Positions 7,684 through 16,669 are shown, counted from the stretch's first letter. The stretch is 42,037 nucleotides of DNA from Pseudomonas fuscovaginae SE-1 (GCF_000364705.1 NZ_AQOH01000082.1:1-42037); one strand, 5' to 3'. Notes: generated from the letters alone by a model not told the origin. Numbers and translations: made by a program.

Positions 7684-7721
7684 CCGTGTGAAAAAACCGA
7701 TCCCGATGTTTTTTCACACGG
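7684..7721 (+). terminator. perfect 14-bp inverted repeat between two small genes
   Basis: CCGTGTGAAAAAAC (7684-7697) and GTTTTTTCACACGG (7708-7721) are exact reverse complements around a 10-base loop. It lies 16 bases after the 43-residue gene. The six T are inside the stem rather than after it, so it is not a textbook terminator in either direction, but it is clearly a deliberate hairpin or a two-fold operator. Confidence 0.6.
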
Positions 7722-7753
7722 CCAGATAGATTCGACCACCCCAGGAACACACC

Positions 7754-7936
7754 GTGAACGACACCTTCGACGAAACCCAGGCCAACCTGCTGATCGGCAC
7801 CGCCGAACAGATGATCGCGCTGTGGAACAATCTGTCCAAGGAAAAGCAGGCCGCCCTGCTCGCCCGTTTCGGCAGTCAGGAAAACGCCTTGGCCGCACTG
7901 GTGACCACCCGCCTGCTGGCACAACCGCAGTCCTGA
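7754..7936 (+). CDS. small hypothetical protein, 60 residues
   Basis: A GTG preceded by CAGGAACACACC opens a 60-codon frame (MNDTFDETQANLLIGTAEQM onward). The sequence is a mostly helical, soluble small protein with a Leu/Ala-rich second half (ALWNNLSKEKQAALLARF). I do not recognise a named family. It is downstream of the 14-bp inverted repeat and upstream of the MFS gene. The weak GTG start and size make it moderately certain. Confidence 0.55.
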   Translation: MNDTFDETQANLLIGTAEQMIALWNNLSKEKQAALLARFGSQENALAALVTTRLLAQPQS

Positions 7937-8035
7937 ATATTTCCCCGACGTTTTTTTCGATTCAGTTCCCTACAAGTCCCTTAGCCTCGTTATCATAAGC
8001 AGCCTGCCTTTCCTCTTCGCTGTCATGGTGAGCCT

Positions 8036-9241
8036 TTGCCCGCGTCAGATTCCCAGCGCCCCCTAGCGGTGACGCTGCAAGTCGTTTCCATCGTCCTGTT
8101 CACCTTCATCGGCTACCTGAACATCGGCATCCCGCTGGCGGTCCTGCCGGGTTACGTCCATAGCGAACTGGGGTTCGGCGCGGTGATCGCCGGCCTGGTG
8201 ATCAGCGTGCAGTACCTGGCCACGCTGCTCAGCCGCCCCTATGCCAGCCGGATCATCGATAACCTGGGCAGCAAGCGCGCGGTGATGTACGGCCTGGCCG
8301 GCTGCGGCCTGAGCGGGGTGTTCATGCTGCTGCCGAGCGTTCTGCACGGCGCACCTGTACTGAGCCTGGCGAGCCTGTTCATCGGCCGACTGATCCTCGG
8401 CAGCGCCGAAAGCCTGGTCGGCTCCGGCTCGATCGGTTGGGGGATCGGCCGGGTCGGCGCACAGAACACCGCCAAGGTGATTTCCTGGAACGGCATCGCC
8501 AGCTACGGCGCCCTCGCCGTCGGTGCACCGCTGGGCGTCTGGCTGGTCAACCAGTTGGGGCTGTGGAGCATGGGCGTGAGCATCCTGCTGCTGGCGGCCC
8601 TCGGCCTGCTGCTGGCCTGGCCGAAGCAGGCGGCACCGATCGTCGCCGGCGAACGCCTGCCGTTCCTGCATGTGCTCGGGCGCGTGTTGCCCCATGGCAC
8701 CGGACTGGCGCTGGGCTCCATCGGTTTCGGCACCATCGCGACCTTCATCACCCTGTACTACGCCACCCGGCACTGGGGCAACGCGGTACTGTGCCTGAGC
8801 CTGTTCGGCGCGAGCTTCATCGGCGCCCGACTGCTGTTCGGCAACCTGATCAACCGCCTCGGCGGCTTTCGCGTGGCAATCGCCTGCCTGTCGGTGGAAA
8901 CCCTCGGCCTGTTGCTGCTGTGGATCGCCCCGGATGCCCATTGGGCACTGGCGGGCGCGGCGCTGAGCGGGTTCGGTTTCTCGCTGGTGTTTCCGGCACT
9001 GGGCGTGGAAGCGGTCAACCTGGTGCCGGCCTCCAGTCGTGGCGCGGCGGTGGGCGCCTACTCGCTGTTCATCGACCTGTCGCTGGGCATCACCGGCCCG
9101 CTGGTCGGGGCGATCGCCGCCGGTTTCGGCTTTGCCTCGATCTTCCTGTTCGCGGCGCTGGCGGCGGTTTCCGGATTGGCCTTGAGCGTCTACCTGTATC
9201 GCCAGGCCCCCAGGAGCCGCGAGCAGCGCGACCAGGCCTGA
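8036..9241 (+). CDS. MFS transporter, YfcJ/YhhS-like
   Basis: 401 residues with about 12 hydrophobic segments, the first starting near residue 12 ([15 protein letters not shown]). The cytoplasmic loop after the second segment carries an MFS motif A-like stretch ([16 protein letters not shown]). The layout recalls the YfcJ/YhhS group of drug/sugar exporters; the substrate cannot be read. The only in-frame start near the mature N-terminus is a TTG at 8036, preceded by GGTGAG at close distance; the ATG and GTG just upstream are out of frame. It is convergent with arfB. Confidence 0.8.
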   Translation: MPASDSQRPLAVTLQVVSIVLFTFIGYLNIGIPLAVLPGYVHSELGFGAVIAGLVISVQYLATLLSRPYASRIIDNLGSKRAVMYGLAGCGLSGVFMLLPSVLHGAPVLSLASLFIGRLILGSAESLVGSGSIGWGIGRVGAQNTAKVISWNGIASYGALAVGAPLGVWLVNQLGLWSMGVSILLLAALGLLLAWPKQAAPIVAGERLPFLHVLGRVLPHGTGLALGSIGFGTIATFITLYYATRHWGNAVLCLSLFGASFIGARLLFGNLINRLGGFRVAIACLSVETLGLLLLWIAPDAHWALAGAALSGFGFSLVFPALGVEAVNLVPASSRGAAVGAYSLFIDLSLGITGPLVGAIAAGFGFASIFLFAALAAVSGLALSVYLYRQAPRSREQRDQA

Positions 9242-9286
9242 GTACCGATTGTGGCGAGCAGGCAGTCTTTGACAGGCCTTTCAGGC

Positions 9287-9700
9287 TCAGTAATCGATCT
9301 TGCCGCGCCCGGCCTTGATCGCCCCGCGCTGGGACTTGCTGTCCAGCCGACGCTTTTTCGAACCCAGCGTCGGCTTGGTCGGCCGGCGCTTCTTCTCGAC
9401 CTTGGTCGCCGCCTGGATCAACTCCACCAGGCGCAACAGGGCATCGGCACGATTCTGCTCCTGGGTCCGATACTGCTGGGCCTTGATCACGATCACCCCG
9501 TCGCCGGTGATGCGGTTGTCACTCAGGGCCAGCAGGCGCTCCTTGTAGAACGCTGGCAGCGATGAGGCCGGCACGTCGAAACGCAGGTGCACCGCGCTGG
9601 AGACCTTGTTGACGTTCTGCCCACCCGCACCCTGGGCGCGAATGGCCGTCCACTCGATCTCGTGGTCCGGCAGTTGCACGTTGTTGGAAATGACCAGCAT
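9287..9700 (-). CDS. arfB: alternative ribosome-rescue factor, peptidyl-tRNA hydrolase ArfB
   Basis: 137 residues. The catalytic GGQ is at 26-28 ([12 protein letters not shown]), as in release factors, and the C-terminal tail is strongly basic ([15 protein letters not shown]), the part that enters the empty mRNA channel of stalled ribosomes. ArfB hydrolyses peptidyl-tRNA on non-stop ribosomes. The ATG at 9698-9700 fits the family length. It follows aroP2 on the minus strand after a strong hairpin, and the same aroP2-arfB-phh neighbourhood is known in P. aeruginosa (from memory). Confidence 0.95.
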   Translation of the reverse strand: MLVISNNVQLPDHEIEWTAIRAQGAGGQNVNKVSSAVHLRFDVPASSLPAFYKERLLALSDNRITGDGVIVIKAQQYRTQEQNRADALLRLVELIQAATKVEKKRRPTKPTLGSKKRRLDSKSQRGAIKAGRGKIDY

Positions 9701-9741
9701 GGGAAAACGTCCGGCTTCAGGAATGTTCAGGATACAGAAAT

Positions 9742-9770
9742 GACAAACCCGGCACAGGGCCGGGTTTGTC
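9742..9770 (-). terminator. terminator of aroP2
   Basis: GACAAACCCGGC (9742-9753) and GCCGGGTTTGTC (9759-9770) form a perfect 12-bp stem with a 5-base loop, 17 bases past the aroP2 stop. On the minus strand the stem is followed by ATTTCTG. Confidence 0.75.
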
Positions 9771-9786
9771 CGTTGCCGGTAAAGCG

Positions 9787-11208
9787 TTACTTCAGCGCGG
9801 AACTGGCGGCAGGCAAGCCCTGCTGGACGCTGCGACGGTTCTTGATGCCATAGCAGACCCACATGAACACCAGCCATACAGGGATCGCGTACACCGAGAT
9901 CTGGATGCCCGGGATCATCAGCATGATGCCGAGGATGAACACCACGAACGCCAGGCAGATGTAGTTGCCGTACGGGTACCACAGCGCCTTGAACAGCGAG
10001 GTCTGCCCGGTACGGTTCATGTGCTGGCGGAACTTGAAGTGCGAGTAGCTGATCATCGCCCAGTTGATCACCAGGGTCGCGACCACCAGCGACATCAGCA
10101 ACTCCAACGCATGCTGCGGAATCAGGTAGTTCATCAGCACCGCGACGAAGGTCACCAGCGCCGAGGCGAGAATCGAGAACACCGGCACGCCACGCTTGTC
10201 GATCCGCGCCAGCAGCTTCGGCGCATCGCCCTGCTCGGCCATGCCCAGCAGCATGCGACTGTTGCAATAGGTACCGCTGTTGTACACCGACAGCGCCGCG
10301 GTCAGGACCACGAAGTTGAGGATGTGCGCCGCGGTGTTGCTGCCCAGCATCGAGAACACCTGGACGAACGGGCTGCCGCTGTAGGCATCGCCGGAGGCGT
10401 TGAGGGTGGTGAGCAGGCTGTCCCACGGGGTCAGCGACAGCAGCACGACCAGTGCGCCGATGTAGAAGATCAGGATCCGATAGATCACCTGGTTGATGGC
10501 CTTGGGGATCACGGTTTTCGGCTTGTCGGCCTCGGCGGCGGTGAAACCGAGCATTTCCAGGCCGCCGAAGGAGAACATGATGATCGCCATGGCCATGACC
10601 AGGCCGCTGACGCCATTGGGGAAGAACCCGCCGTGCTCCCACAGGTTGCTCAACGACGCCTGCGGGCCGCCATGGCCACTGACCAGCAGGTAGCTGCCCA
10701 GGGCGATCATGCCGACGATGGCCGCGACCTTGATGATCGCGAACCAGAACTCGGCCTCGCCGAAGACCTTCACGTTGGCCAGGTTGATCAGGTTGATCAG
10801 CACGAAGAAGCCCGCCGCCGAGGCCCAGGTCGGCACGTCCGGCCACCAGTAGTGGATGTACTTGCCGACCGCGGTCAGTTCCGACATGCCCACCAGGATA
10901 TACAGGATCCAGCAGTTCCAGCCCGACAGGAAGCCGGCGAAACCACCCCAGTACTTGTGGGCGAAGTGGCTGAAGGAGCCGGCGACCGGCTCCTCGACGA
11001 TCATTTCGCCCAACTGGCGCATGATCATGAAGGCGATGAAGCCGCAGATCGCGTAGCCGAGGATCATCGACGGGCCGGCGGACTTGAGCACCCCGGCCGA
11101 ACCGAGGAACAGGCCGGTACCGATGGCCCCACCGAGGGCGATCAGTTGGATATGACGATTTTTCAGGCCGCGTTTCAGCTCGCCCGAAGGAGGAAGGGTT
11201 CCACTCAT
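9787..11208 (-). CDS. aroP2: aromatic amino acid permease, APC family
   Basis: 473 residues, about 12 membrane segments, proton-coupled amino acid importer of the inner membrane. The N-terminus has the family signature [16 protein letters not shown], and the middle carries [14 protein letters not shown], both typical of AroP/PheP-type permeases. I chose the ATG at 11206-11208 (MSGTLPPSG), which gives the usual length; the frame stays open to 11322 without similarity. Function in Phe/Tyr/Trp uptake fits the adjacent phh cluster. The gene has an unusually long upstream region (11209-11817) with a possible short leader ORF and a PhhR-like box. Confidence 0.88.
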   Translation of the reverse strand: MSGTLPPSGELKRGLKNRHIQLIALGGAIGTGLFLGSAGVLKSAGPSMILGYAICGFIAFMIMRQLGEMIVEEPVAGSFSHFAHKYWGGFAGFLSGWNCWILYILVGMSELTAVGKYIHYWWPDVPTWASAAGFFVLINLINLANVKVFGEAEFWFAIIKVAAIVGMIALGSYLLVSGHGGPQASLSNLWEHGGFFPNGVSGLVMAMAIIMFSFGGLEMLGFTAAEADKPKTVIPKAINQVIYRILIFYIGALVVLLSLTPWDSLLTTLNASGDAYSGSPFVQVFSMLGSNTAAHILNFVVLTAALSVYNSGTYCNSRMLLGMAEQGDAPKLLARIDKRGVPVFSILASALVTFVAVLMNYLIPQHALELLMSLVVATLVINWAMISYSHFKFRQHMNRTGQTSLFKALWYPYGNYICLAFVVFILGIMLMIPGIQISVYAIPVWLVFMWVCYGIKNRRSVQQGLPAASSALK

Positions 11209-11257
11209 TGGAAAGGGTCTCACGCAAGGTTGGATGATGTTCGGGGGGCGTTGGCTA

Positions 11258-11359
11258 TCAGCGATAAGCGATAGACGAAACCCTGGGGACAAACACCAGG
11301 CCGCGGCGTGGACGCCAGGCATTCAGAGGGCAGCTGTTGCGAGGATTGCTACGAGTCAT
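11258..11359 (-). CDS. possible short upstream ORF in the aroP2 leader (33 codons)
   Basis: An ATG preceded by AACAGGTGACGC opens a 33-codon frame, starting MTRSNPRNSC and ending SSIAYR, 49 bases before aroP2. It is Arg/Ser/Pro-rich and contains one Trp, one Phe and one Tyr. It could be a leader peptide, or a chance frame in the 5' leader. I see no clear attenuator hairpin with a T run between it and aroP2. Confidence 0.25.
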   Translation of the reverse strand: MTRSNPRNSCPLNAWRPRRGLVFVPRVSSIAYR

Positions 11360-11724
11360 GCGTCACCTGTTTGTTTTTATCTGTGACGAAATCGAACCCA
11401 TCGTGCTTGTGACAGGATGGAGTGAACAAGGCGGATAACCTTGAGGGTATTGGCCTTCGGAGGCGTCGCAAGGCAGCCGCCGGACGGCACAAAATGCGCG
11501 ATTACGCAGTTGGGTCACAGTTAAAACGGCGCGCATTGTACACCGCCAGACCACCACCGGCAGGTATGGGGATATGACACCGCCGCGGCTGACGGTGGAC
11601 AAGAGGCCTTGTCGGCGCAAAAAGCGTGATCCTCCGGTGCCTCGGAAACTATTCCTTACAGGGCACCGAAACCAATGGATCCAGGGGGTTTGCCCGCACA
11701 ACTCGTAAAATTTTCCTGACGACG

Positions 11725-11742
11725 TGTAACGAAAATTTTCCA
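11725..11742. promoter_or_regulatory. TyrR/PhhR-like box far upstream of aroP2
   Basis: TGTAACGAAAATTTTCCA matches TGTAAA-N6-TTTACA at 10 of 12 positions. It lies about 520 bases upstream of aroP2, just after the rluB terminator. The 608-base stretch 11209-11817 otherwise holds the short ORF at 11258, a TACAAT -10-like hexamer near 11535-11540 on the minus strand, and the terminator at 11767. The distance makes PhhR control plausible only if the promoter is also distal. Confidence 0.3.
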
Positions 11743-11766
11743 CCTGACACATCGAAAAAAATCCGC

Positions 11767-11802
11767 AAAAAAAAACGCCAATCAGACGATTGGCGTTTTT
11801 TT
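11767..11802 (-). terminator. strong bidirectional terminator after rluB
   Basis: CGCCAATC (11776-11783) and GATTGGCG (11788-11795) form a stem with a 4-base loop. Nine A precede it and seven T follow, so it is a classical rho-independent terminator on either strand. On the minus strand it comes 15 bases past the rluB stop. Confidence 0.92.
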
Positions 11803-11817
11803 CAGGACGCTGGACGT

Positions 11818-13023
11818 TTATTCAGGCTTGCGACGACCGAAGCCGGGACGCTGGCCGGAGCCGGCCGGGGCGCCACGACGCTTACCCGAAGGTGCGCCAT
11901 TGTCGACCAGACCGACGCCTGGACGCTTGGACTTCGGCGCCGGCTTGCCCGAGCGCTTGCTGTCGGCCGGACGCTCGGCCACTGGCGTGCCACGGTTCGA
12001 CTCGCCACGCCCGGCCGGGCGCGGTGCCCGTGGAGCGCGCTCGCCATCCTGGCGCACGGGCTTGCGTGCCGGACGCTCACCTTCGATCTGCGGCTCACGA
12101 CTCGGGCGCTCGGCACCTTCAAGGGCCGGACGCAGGGTCCGCACGCGCTCGCTGCGCGCCAGCGGACGCGAGGATTTACGCTGCATGCGCTCCAGCTTGT
12201 CCTTGCTCTTGGCGGTCATTTGCGGCATGGCCACCGGCGTCAGGCCGACCTCAGCGCTGAGGATATCGACCTCGCGCTGGCTCATTTCGCGCCAGCGCCC
12301 CATCGGCAGGTCGGAATTGAGGAACACCGGACCGAAACGCACGCGTTTCAGACGGCTGACCACCAGGCCCTGGGACTCCCACAGGCGACGAACCTCGCGG
12401 TTACGGCCCTCCATCACCACGCAATGGTACCAATGGTTAAAGCCCTCGCCACCCGGCGCCTGCTGGATGTCGGTGAACTTGGCCGGACCATCCTCGAGCA
12501 TGACCCCGGCCTTGAGGCGCTCGATCATCTCGTCGTCGACTTCGCCACGCACACGGACCGCGTACTCGCGGTCCATCTCGTAGGACGGGTGCATCAGGCG
12601 GTTGGCCAGTTCACCGTCGGTGGTGAACATCAGCAAGCCGGTGGTGTTGATGTCGAGGCGGCCGATGTTGATCCAGCGCCCGTCCTTCGGACGTGGCAGC
12701 TTGTCGAACACGGTCGGGCGGCCTTCCGGGTCGTCACGGGTGCAGATCTCGCCATCGGGCTTGTTGTACATGATCACCCGGCGTACCGATTCGGAAGCCT
12801 CTTCGCGCTTGATGACCTTGCCATCGATGGTAATCGCGTCGTGCAGGTCGACACGCTGGCCGAGGGTGGCCTCGCTGCCATTGACCTTGATACGGCCCTG
12901 GCTGATCCAGCCTTCCACGTCACGGCGCGAGCCCACGCCGATACGGGCGAGGACCTTCTGCAGTTTTTCGCCTGCGGGGCGGATGGGTTGGCTGTCCTGG
13001 TCTTGCAGATCGTTGTCACTCAT
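11818..13023 (-). CDS. rluB: 23S rRNA pseudouridine synthase RluB
   Basis: 401 residues. An S4 RNA-binding domain (about 18-70, RIGVGSRRDVEGWI) is followed by the RsuA/RluB catalytic domain with the catalytic aspartate D124 in GRLDINTTGLLMF. It forms pseudouridine 2605 (E. coli numbering) in 23S rRNA. Residues from about 270 to the end form a long Arg/Pro/Gly-rich, low-complexity tail that is probably disordered and RNA-binding. The start ATG is preceded by GGAGGTGCCCAG. It is last in the rnm-yciO-scpA-scpB-rluB run and ends at a strong terminator. E. coli rluB also lies near yciO and trpH/rnm. Confidence 0.95.
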   Translation of the reverse strand: MSDNDLQDQDSQPIRPAGEKLQKVLARIGVGSRRDVEGWISQGRIKVNGSEATLGQRVDLHDAITIDGKVIKREEASESVRRVIMYNKPDGEICTRDDPEGRPTVFDKLPRPKDGRWINIGRLDINTTGLLMFTTDGELANRLMHPSYEMDREYAVRVRGEVDDEMIERLKAGVMLEDGPAKFTDIQQAPGGEGFNHWYHCVVMEGRNREVRRLWESQGLVVSRLKRVRFGPVFLNSDLPMGRWREMSQREVDILSAEVGLTPVAMPQMTAKSKDKLERMQRKSSRPLARSERVRTLRPALEGAERPSREPQIEGERPARKPVRQDGERAPRAPRPAGRGESNRGTPVAERPADSKRSGKPAPKSKRPGVGLVDNGAPSGKRRGAPAGSGQRPGFGRRKPE

Positions 13024-13204
13024 CTGGGCACCTCCCGGTGTGTCGATTCAGGCCTGGCCTGATAGAGATAAAATACTGTTCTGGACGAATGGGTTCGTCG
13101 AAGGGCCGCGAATCATACGCGGATCTTCGACGTTGCGCATCACAGAGTAGCAGTTGTCTGTCGGACAAGGCGGCTTGGGAAGATATTCCTGCGAGAGCAC
13201 TTCC

Positions 13205-13236
13205 TGTGGGAGACGGCCGGGCGGCCGTCTCCCACA
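13205..13236. repeat. REP-like perfect hairpin between scpB and rluB
   Basis: TGTGGGAGACGGCC (13205-13218) and GGCCGTCTCCCACA (13223-13236) are exact inverted copies around GGGC. There is no T run. The TGTGGGAG...CTCCCACA ends are typical of Pseudomonas REP units. It lies in the 240-base gap 13024-13263, which holds no gene I can see. Confidence 0.65.
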
Positions 13237-13263
13237 AAAGCGCTCACAGTCAAGACCGCGACC

Positions 13264-14328
13264 TCAATCTTCCCACTGGCGCCGCTCGTTCTCGATGGCT
13301 TCGGCCAATGCCAGGGCCTCGGCTTCTTCTTCGCTGAGCTCGACAGCTGGCTCGGGCTCTGGCCTGGCAGCGTTGTCCAGCGCAGCGACCGCCGCCAACA
13401 GGCGCTCGCGGGCTTCGGCGGCGCCGACCAGGTCCTCCTCCGACTCGTCCTCAGGTATGTCGAACTCCGGCTCAGGCTCCGGTTCGAACTCGGCATCCAG
13501 GTCAGGCTCCGTCTCTTCCTCCAGTTCCGGCAGATCGAGCGCCCTCGGCAACGGCAAACCCGGCTCGTGCGGAAACTCGCCGGCAGGCGCCGGAACATCG
13601 CCATCCCGGAGCAAATCGTCGAAGTCGGTCTTGATCCCCTCCTCCATCGAGTCCAGTTCCAGCAACAGGGTATGGAAGCTGGTCTCCTCCTTCTTCGGCT
13701 CTTGCTCCGCCTCCGGGTCGACGCTGGCATCGGCCAGGGCCTGCAGGCCCTCGGGCACCGGCGCGTCGTCGAAGTCGAGCACCGGGTCCGGCTCGATCTC
13801 GCGCAGTTCCGCCAGCGGCGGCAGGTCGTCGAGGTTCTTCAGGTTGAAGTAGTCGAGAAAGGCCTTGGTGGTGGCGAACATCGCCGGCTTGCCCGGCACC
13901 TCGCGGTAGCCGACGACGCGGATCCACTCGCGCTCCAGCAGGGTCTTGACGATCTGGCTGTTGACCGCCACGCCCCGCACATCCTCGATCTCGCCGCGGG
14001 TGATCGGCTGGCGATAGGCGATCAGCGCCAACGTCTCCAGCATCGCCCGCGAATAGCGCTGTGGGCGTTCTTCCCAGAGCCGGCCGACCCAGGGCGCGAA
14101 CTTCTCACGAATCTGCAACCGGTAGCCGGAAGCCACCTCCTTGAGCTCGAAGGCACGGCCGTCACAGGACTTGGCCAGGATTGCCAGGGCCTTCTTGAAG
14201 ACCGGCGGTTCCGGACGCTCGCCCTCCTCGAACAACTCGTACAGGCGTTCCATCGATTGCGGCTTTCCCGAAGCCAACAGAAAGGCTTCAAGCAGCGGGG
14301 CCAGCTCGCGGGGTTCAGTCAGGTTCAT
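13264..14328 (-). CDS. scpB: segregation and condensation protein B
   Basis: 354 residues. The first 185 or so form the tandem winged-helix ScpB core (ALIAYRQPITRGEIEDVRG and ILAKSCDGRAFELKEV are recognisable). The remaining half is a long acidic tail full of Glu, Asp and Pro, roughly doubling the usual length; such tails are common in Pseudomonas ScpB. ScpB binds ScpA and SMC to compact the chromosome. It starts 12 bases after the scpA stop, so the two are co-transcribed. Confidence 0.93.
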   Translation of the reverse strand: MNLTEPRELAPLLEAFLLASGKPQSMERLYELFEEGERPEPPVFKKALAILAKSCDGRAFELKEVASGYRLQIREKFAPWVGRLWEERPQRYSRAMLETLALIAYRQPITRGEIEDVRGVAVNSQIVKTLLEREWIRVVGYREVPGKPAMFATTKAFLDYFNLKNLDDLPPLAELREIEPDPVLDFDDAPVPEGLQALADASVDPEAEQEPKKEETSFHTLLLELDSMEEGIKTDFDDLLRDGDVPAPAGEFPHEPGLPLPRALDLPELEEETEPDLDAEFEPEPEPEFDIPEDESEEDLVGAAEARERLLAAVAALDNAARPEPEPAVELSEEEAEALALAEAIENERRQWED

Positions 14329-14340
14329 TGATTAAGCTCG

Positions 14341-15159
14341 TTATTCGGCGCGGGCACGCACATGGATCGCCGCAAAGGGCTCATTCTGCACCAGCTCGAC
14401 CAGGGATTCCTTGACCAGTTCGAGGATCGCCATGAAGGTCACGACCACGCCAAGCTTGCCCTCATCGGCGCTGAACAGCTCGACGAAAGGCACGAAACCG
14501 CCACCCTTGAGGCGTTCGAGCACATCGCTCATGCGCTCGCGGGTCGACAGTTGCTCGCGCGTGACCTGGTGGCTTTCGAACATGTCGCCACGACGCAGCA
14601 CTTCGGCCATGGACATCAGCACCTCCTCCAGGGCGACATCCGGCAGCAGCTTGCGCGCGCGGGCCTCGGGAGCGTCCAGTTGCGGCACGATGATTTCGCG
14701 ACCGACCCGACTCAGGCCATCGATGCCCTCGGCGGCGGTCTTGAAGCGTTCGTACTCCTGCAGCCGACGGATCAGCTCGGCCCTTGGGTCCTCTTCCTCC
14801 TCCTCGACCTCGGCCGAACGCGGCAGCAGCATGCGCGACTTGATCTCGGCGAGCATCGCCGCCATCACCAGGTACTCGGCGGCCAGTTCCAGGCGTACCG
14901 ACTGCATCAGTTCGACGTAGCCCATGTACTGACGGGTGATTTCCGCTACCGGGATGTCGAGGATGTCGATGTTCTGCTTGCGGATCAGGTACAGCAGCAG
15001 GTCGAGCGGGCCTTCGAAGGCTTCGAGGAAGACTTCCAGGGCATCCGGCGGGATGTACAGGTCCACCGGCATTTCCATGACCGCCTGGCCATAGACCATG
15101 GCGAACGGCAGTTCCTGTTGCGCTCCGGCCTGGCTGTCGACCGTTTCAACGGCGGACAT
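14341..15159 (-). CDS. scpA: segregation and condensation protein A
   Basis: 272 residues. The kleisin N-terminal helical region is visible (FEGPLDLLLYLIRKQNIDIL, then EYLVMAAMLAEIKSRMLLP), and the C-terminal winged helix (TFMAILELVKE) ends the protein. It bridges the SMC heads. The ATG abuts the TGA of the preceding yciO gene, giving tight coupling in the operon. A short Glu run (about residue 118) is present between the two halves. Confidence 0.94.
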   Translation of the reverse strand: MSAVETVDSQAGAQQELPFAMVYGQAVMEMPVDLYIPPDALEVFLEAFEGPLDLLLYLIRKQNIDILDIPVAEITRQYMGYVELMQSVRLELAAEYLVMAAMLAEIKSRMLLPRSAEVEEEEEDPRAELIRRLQEYERFKTAAEGIDGLSRVGREIIVPQLDAPEARARKLLPDVALEEVLMSMAEVLRRGDMFESHQVTREQLSTRERMSDVLERLKGGGFVPFVELFSADEGKLGVVVTFMAILELVKESLVELVQNEPFAAIHVRARAE

Positions 15160-15789
15160 TCAGGCCTCGACCATGAACGGTGCCGGATCGCCACATCCCA
15201 CCCGCACCACTTGCGGATCGCCGTCGGCCAGGTTGATCACGGTGGACGCCTTGAGCCCGCCGAAACCGCCGTCGATGATCAGATCGACCTGGTGCTCCAG
15301 CACTTGGCGAATTTCGTACGGATCGACCATCGGCTCGCTCTCGTCGGGCAGGATCAGGCTCACGCTCATCAGCGGTTCGCCCAGCTCGGCCAGCAGCGCC
15401 AGGGCGATCGGATGGCTGGGGATACGCAGGCCGATGGTGCGCTTTTTCGGGTGCAGCAACAGCCGCGGCACTTCCCGGGTGGCGTTCAGGATGAAGGTGT
15501 AGGGCCCCGGCGTGTGCGCCTTGAGCAGGCGGAACAGCCCGGTATCGACCTTGGCGAACAGACCGAGTTGCGACAGGTCGGCGCAGATCAATGCAAAGTT
15601 GTGCTTGTCGTCCAGCTGCCGCAGGCGCCGCACGCGTTCGACCGCGTTCTTGTCGCCGATCTGGCAACCGATCGCATAGGACGAATCGGTGGGGTAGATC
15701 ACCACCCCACCCTTGCGGATGATTTCCACCGCCTGCTTGATCAGGCGCGCCTGGGGATTTTCCGGATGGATCTGGAAAAATTGACTCAC
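15160..15789 (-). CDS. yciO: YrdC/Sua5-family protein YciO
   Basis: 209 residues, the size of E. coli YciO (206). It is a YrdC-domain protein related to the threonylcarbamoyl-AMP synthase TsaC: GGVVIYPTDSSYAIGC near the N-terminus and PGPYTFILNAT, KRTIGLRIPSHPI in the middle. Whether it makes threonylcarbamoyl-AMP or acts on another substrate is not settled for YciO. I chose the GTG at 15787-15789 (MSQFFQIHP) because AGGAAGACAAC precedes it and it matches the family start. It sits between rnm and scpA, with 13 bases after rnm. Confidence 0.88.
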   Translation of the reverse strand: MSQFFQIHPENPQARLIKQAVEIIRKGGVVIYPTDSSYAIGCQIGDKNAVERVRRLRQLDDKHNFALICADLSQLGLFAKVDTGLFRLLKAHTPGPYTFILNATREVPRLLLHPKKRTIGLRIPSHPIALALLAELGEPLMSVSLILPDESEPMVDPYEIRQVLEHQVDLIIDGGFGGLKASTVINLADGDPQVVRVGCGDPAPFMVEA

Positions 15790-15802
15790 GTTGTCTTCCT
15801 GT

Positions 15803-16669
15803 TCAGACGCGTGCGGTTGATGGCTGGTCATGTTTGAACCGACACCAGAGTGGCGGCAGATCGTCGGGAAGCGGGCGGTACTCACCGATCTCGGACCAGC
15901 CTCCAGGGCCATGAAAGTCGCTGCCGGCACTGACCAGCAACCCGAACTCGCGGGCCAGGATCGCCAGGCTGCCGACCTGTTCGGCCGGCTGATACCCGTT
16001 GACCACTTCGATTGCCTGGCCTCCCGCTTGAATATAGTCGGCAATCAGCTTGCGGCGCTTGCTGCGGGTGAAATCGTAATGCCAGGGATGGGCGAGGCTG
16101 ACCCAGGCACCGGCGGCGCGCAAGATGCCCACGGTGTCCTCCAGGGACGGCCAGTGCAACTTGACGTCGCCCAGTTTGCCGGCCCCCAGCCACTTGCGAA
16201 AGGCCTCGGCGCGATCCTTGACGAACCCGGCGCGCACCAGGAAATCGGCGAAATGCGGGCGCGCCGGGGCATTGCCACTGTCACCCAACTCCTGCTGGAT
16301 CGCCCGCGCGCCTTCCAGCGCGCCGGGCATGCCCTTGAGCGCCAGCTTGCGGGCGATTTCCTCGGAACGCAACCAACGGCCCTCGTGCAGGCGGGCAATC
16401 GCTTCGACCAACGGCGCCGCGGTCACATCGAAACCGTAGCCGAGCACATGAATGGTCGCCCCGCCCCAGGTGCAGGACAGCTCGACACCGTTGACCAGTT
16501 GCATACCCAGGGCCTGCGCGGCCTCGCGCGCCTCGGCCAGACCTTCGAGGGTGTCGTGGTCGGTCAGGGCCAGGACCCGCACGCCTCTCTCGTGCGCACG
16601 GGCAACCAGGGCCGCTGGCGCCAGGGCGCCGTCGGAGGCCGTGCTGTGGCAGTGCAGATCGATTTCCAC
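15803..16669 (-). CDS. rnm: PHP-domain 5'-3' exoribonuclease / nucleoside bisphosphate phosphatase (RNase AM)
   Basis: 288 residues, PHP phosphoesterase. The metal-binding signature DLHCHSTASDG is right at the N-terminus, followed by ALTDHDTLEG and later SLAHPWHYDF and GSDFHGPGGW. The E. coli homologue (TrpH/YciV, now RNase AM) hydrolyses 3',5'-bisphosphonucleosides and trims rRNA 5' ends. The start is a GTG at 16667-16669, with no strong ribosome site; the family start supports it. It leads the operon yciO-scpA-scpB-rluB and is divergent from yciB. Confidence 0.9.
   Translation of the reverse strand: MEIDLHCHSTASDGALAPAALVARAHERGVRVLALTDHDTLEGLAEAREAAQALGMQLVNGVELSCTWGGATIHVLGYGFDVTAAPLVEAIARLHEGRWLRSEEIARKLALKGMPGALEGARAIQQELGDSGNAPARPHFADFLVRAGFVKDRAEAFRKWLGAGKLGDVKLHWPSLEDTVGILRAAGAWVSLAHPWHYDFTRSKRRKLIADYIQAGGQAIEVVNGYQPAEQVGSLAILAREFGLLVSAGSDFHGPGGWSEIGEYRPLPDDLPPLWCRFKHDQPSTARV

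Noticed and set aside
9766..11274. A 502-codon open frame on the plus strand opposite aroP2
   Set aside because: It is His/Gln/Asp-rich nonsense produced by high-GC third positions of the real gene; no domain is recognisable and aroP2 on the other strand is certain.
14362..15837. A 491-codon plus-strand frame opposite scpA and yciO
   Set aside because: Composition is typical of antisense frames in high-GC DNA; the minus-strand genes are well supported and tightly spaced.
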